Assembly (NCBI GenBank): GCA_027080315.1
Contig: JALWSI010000082.1
Location: 1 to 7,126 of the forward strand
Source: a bacterium
GTDB lineage: Bacteria; Thermosulfidibacterota; Thermosulfidibacteria; Thermosulfidibacterales; JALWSI01
Length of the DNA: 7,126 nt
Direction: 5' to 3'
Of the stretch, positions 6,137 through 7,126 are shown piece after piece (position 1 is the first letter of the stretch; each line of letters starts with the position of its first letter). The translations under genes were made by a program, and so were the position numbers. Under the pieces are notes generated by a model. It was not told the DNA's origin. It saw only the letters and a list, made by a program, of their open reading frames with translations, and did no database searches.

Positions 6137-7000
6137 GTGATGTACCTTCTTGACAGCACCTTTGGCCTTCCACCTTTGGTTGTGGCAAGGGAGAGGCTAG
6201 AGGCCTTTCTCGTTGAAGATATAGGCCCTATGGATGTGGCCACTGAGTCTTTGGTGGAAGAGAGTGCCTTGTGCTCTGCTGTTGTTGTTGCAAAGGAGGA
6301 GGGGATTCTCGCTGGCCTTCCCTTTTTTGTAGAGGTCTTCAGAGTTCTTGATTCGGGATTAGAGGTGCAGGGCTCTTTAAGTGAGGGAAGCCCTCTCTCT
6401 AAGGGAACCGAGGTGGTGAGGGTTAGGGGAAGGACCAAGGCCCTTCTCACCGCAGAGCGCACCGCATTGAACCTGTTGCAGCGGCTTTCTGGGATAGCAA
6501 CAGCCACAAGGCGCATGCGCAAGGCAATGGGAGAGAGCTCTGCCTTTCTGGTTGATACGAGAAAGACCACCCCGGGTCTGCGCATATTTGAGAAGTACGC
6601 CATCAGGGTGGGGGGAGGTACCAACCACCGCATGGGCCTTTACGATTGCGCCATGCTCAAGGAAAACCACCTGAGGGCGGCTGGGGGCATCAGAGCCGCT
6701 GTAGAGAGGGTGAGAAGAACCATTCCTTTCACCTGCAAGATAGAGGTGGAGACCAGAAACCTGAAAGAGGTTGAAGAGGCCCTTACAGCAGGTGTTGATA
6801 TCATCATGCTTGACAACTTCTCCCTTGAAGAGATGCGAGAGGCGGTTAAGCTAATCAAAAAGAGAGCCATTGTTGAGGCATCTGGCAACATCACAGAGTC
6901 AAACATAGCAGAGGTGGCAGCCACAGGGGTGGATGTGATCTCAACAGGTGCCACAATACACCATGCCGTGTGGCTGGATATGAGCATGTTGATCCAATGA
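6137..7000 (+). CDS. nadC: Nicotinate-nucleotide pyrophosphorylase (carboxylating), quinolinate phosphoribosyltransferase
   Basis: This enzyme converts quinolinate and phosphoribosyl pyrophosphate to nicotinate mononucleotide, CO2 and pyrophosphate, the step that commits de novo synthesis to NAD. The N-terminal open-faced domain contains EDIGPMDVATE (27-37) and EEGILAG (54-60). The barrel domain shows the substrate-binding DTRKTTPGLR (140-149), GGGTNHRMGL (159-168), KENH (175-178), KIEVE (201-205), MLDN (224-227), EASGNI (247-252) and the phosphate loop VISTGA (267-272). The length, 287 residues, is normal and the protein is complete. The start is uncertain: GTG 6137 and ATG 6140 are adjacent and neither has a visible Shine-Dalgarno; ATG 6140 is the likelier initiator. 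It follows fliE by 25 bp on the same strand, so read-through transcription is likely. The other quinolinate genes nadA and nadB are not in the window. Confidence 0.96.
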   Translation: MMYLLDSTFGLPPLVVARERLEAFLVEDIGPMDVATESLVEESALCSAVVVAKEEGILAGLPFFVEVFRVLDSGLEVQGSLSEGSPLSKGTEVVRVRGRTKALLTAERTALNLLQRLSGIATATRRMRKAMGESSAFLVDTRKTTPGLRIFEKYAIRVGGGTNHRMGLYDCAMLKENHLRAAGGIRAAVERVRRTIPFTCKIEVETRNLKEVEEALTAGVDIIMLDNFSLEEMREAVKLIKKRAIVEASGNITESNIAEVAATGVDVISTGATIHHAVWLDMSMLIQ

Positions 7001-7035
7001 GTTTTCTGTTTCACAAGCAAGGCTTTTGGGATTTT

Positions 7036-7041
7036 GGGAGG
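7036..7041 (+). promoter_or_regulatory. Ribosome binding site of the mtnP-like gene
   Basis: GGGAGG lies 6 nt before the ATG at 7048. The in-frame GTG at 7045 is only 3 nt away and thus too close, so ATG is chosen. The 47-bp gap after nadC shows no convincing terminator, which suggests the same transcript continues. Confidence 0.65.
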
Positions 7042-7047
7042 TAAGTG

Positions 7048-7126
7048 ATGGGCAGGTCTCCCCTTGGCATTATTGGTGGAAGCGGGCTTTACGCCCTTTA
7101 TGACTTTGAAGAGGTTGTGCTGAGCA
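7048..7126 (+). CDS. mtnP: S-methyl-5'-thioadenosine phosphorylase-like protein (5' end only)
   Basis: Only 26 codons are visible before the right edge. The translated start has GIIGGSGLYALYDF (7-20), which matches the N-terminal phosphate-binding loop (GIIGGSGLY) of the MtnP/purine nucleoside phosphorylase type 2 family. Members cleave 5'-methylthioadenosine, or inosine and guanosine in some lineages, with phosphate, in methionine and purine salvage. With so little sequence I cannot choose between a true MTA phosphorylase and a nucleoside phosphorylase of the same family. It has a good ribosome binding site and lies 47 bp after nadC on the same strand. Confidence 0.78.
   Translation, partial: MGRSPLGIIGGSGLYALYDFEEVVLS

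Noticed and set aside
6115-6633. Minus-strand open frame of 172 codons opposite nadC.
   Set aside because: It lies antisense to intact NadC motifs and shows only low-complexity serine, arginine and threonine composition.
7006-7035. Possible terminator hairpin between nadC and the mtnP-like gene (AAGC-aag-GCTT followed by T-rich sequence).
   Set aside because: The stem is only four base pairs and the downstream tract is interrupted by G residues, so it is too weak to call.

Overview
The window looks like ordinary bacterial core chromosome of medium GC content, with tightly packed genes and strong GGAGG-type ribosome binding sites. It contains two divergent gene blocks. The presence of flgB, flgC and fliE implies a flagellated bacterium. 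The FliE sequence and the separation of flgBC-fliE from the other flagellar genes do not look enterobacterial. A Synergistota-like or similar anaerobic lineage is a guess from general gene character; no gene here settles the phylum.

Left block, minus strand, read from about 4613 down to 1. It holds a phosphoglucomutase/phosphomannomutase, a TrmN6-like tRNA-adenine methyltransferase, the single-strand exonuclease RecJ, and the biotin protein ligase BirA, which is cut by the left edge. Each gene overlaps the next, by 41, 28 and 10 bp. This suggests one mRNA with coupled translation. The products belong to unrelated pathways: sugar-phosphate interconversion, tRNA modification, DNA repair and biotin attachment. 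A good sigma-70-type promoter (TTGCCA-N18-TATAAC) lies about 95 bp before the first gene.

Divergent spacer, 4614-4893 (280 bp). It carries that minus-strand promoter, an 11-bp palindrome over its -35 element, and a strong match to a sigma-54 (RpoN) promoter pointing toward flgB. I see no convincing gene in it.

Right block, plus strand, 4894 to the right edge. It holds flgB, flgC and fliE (flagellar proximal rod and the rod-to-MS-ring adapter), then nadC (quinolinate phosphoribosyltransferase, NAD synthesis), then the first 26 codons of an S-methyl-5'-thioadenosine phosphorylase-like gene. In many bacteria fliE is followed by fliF and the export genes; here the series changes to metabolic genes after 25 bp.

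I found no mobile element, CRISPR array, RNA gene, phage gene or defence system, and no sign of a new biological system. The points most worth a second look are the sigma-54 promoter before flgB, the overlapping regulatory elements in the spacer, and the fliE-nadC junction.
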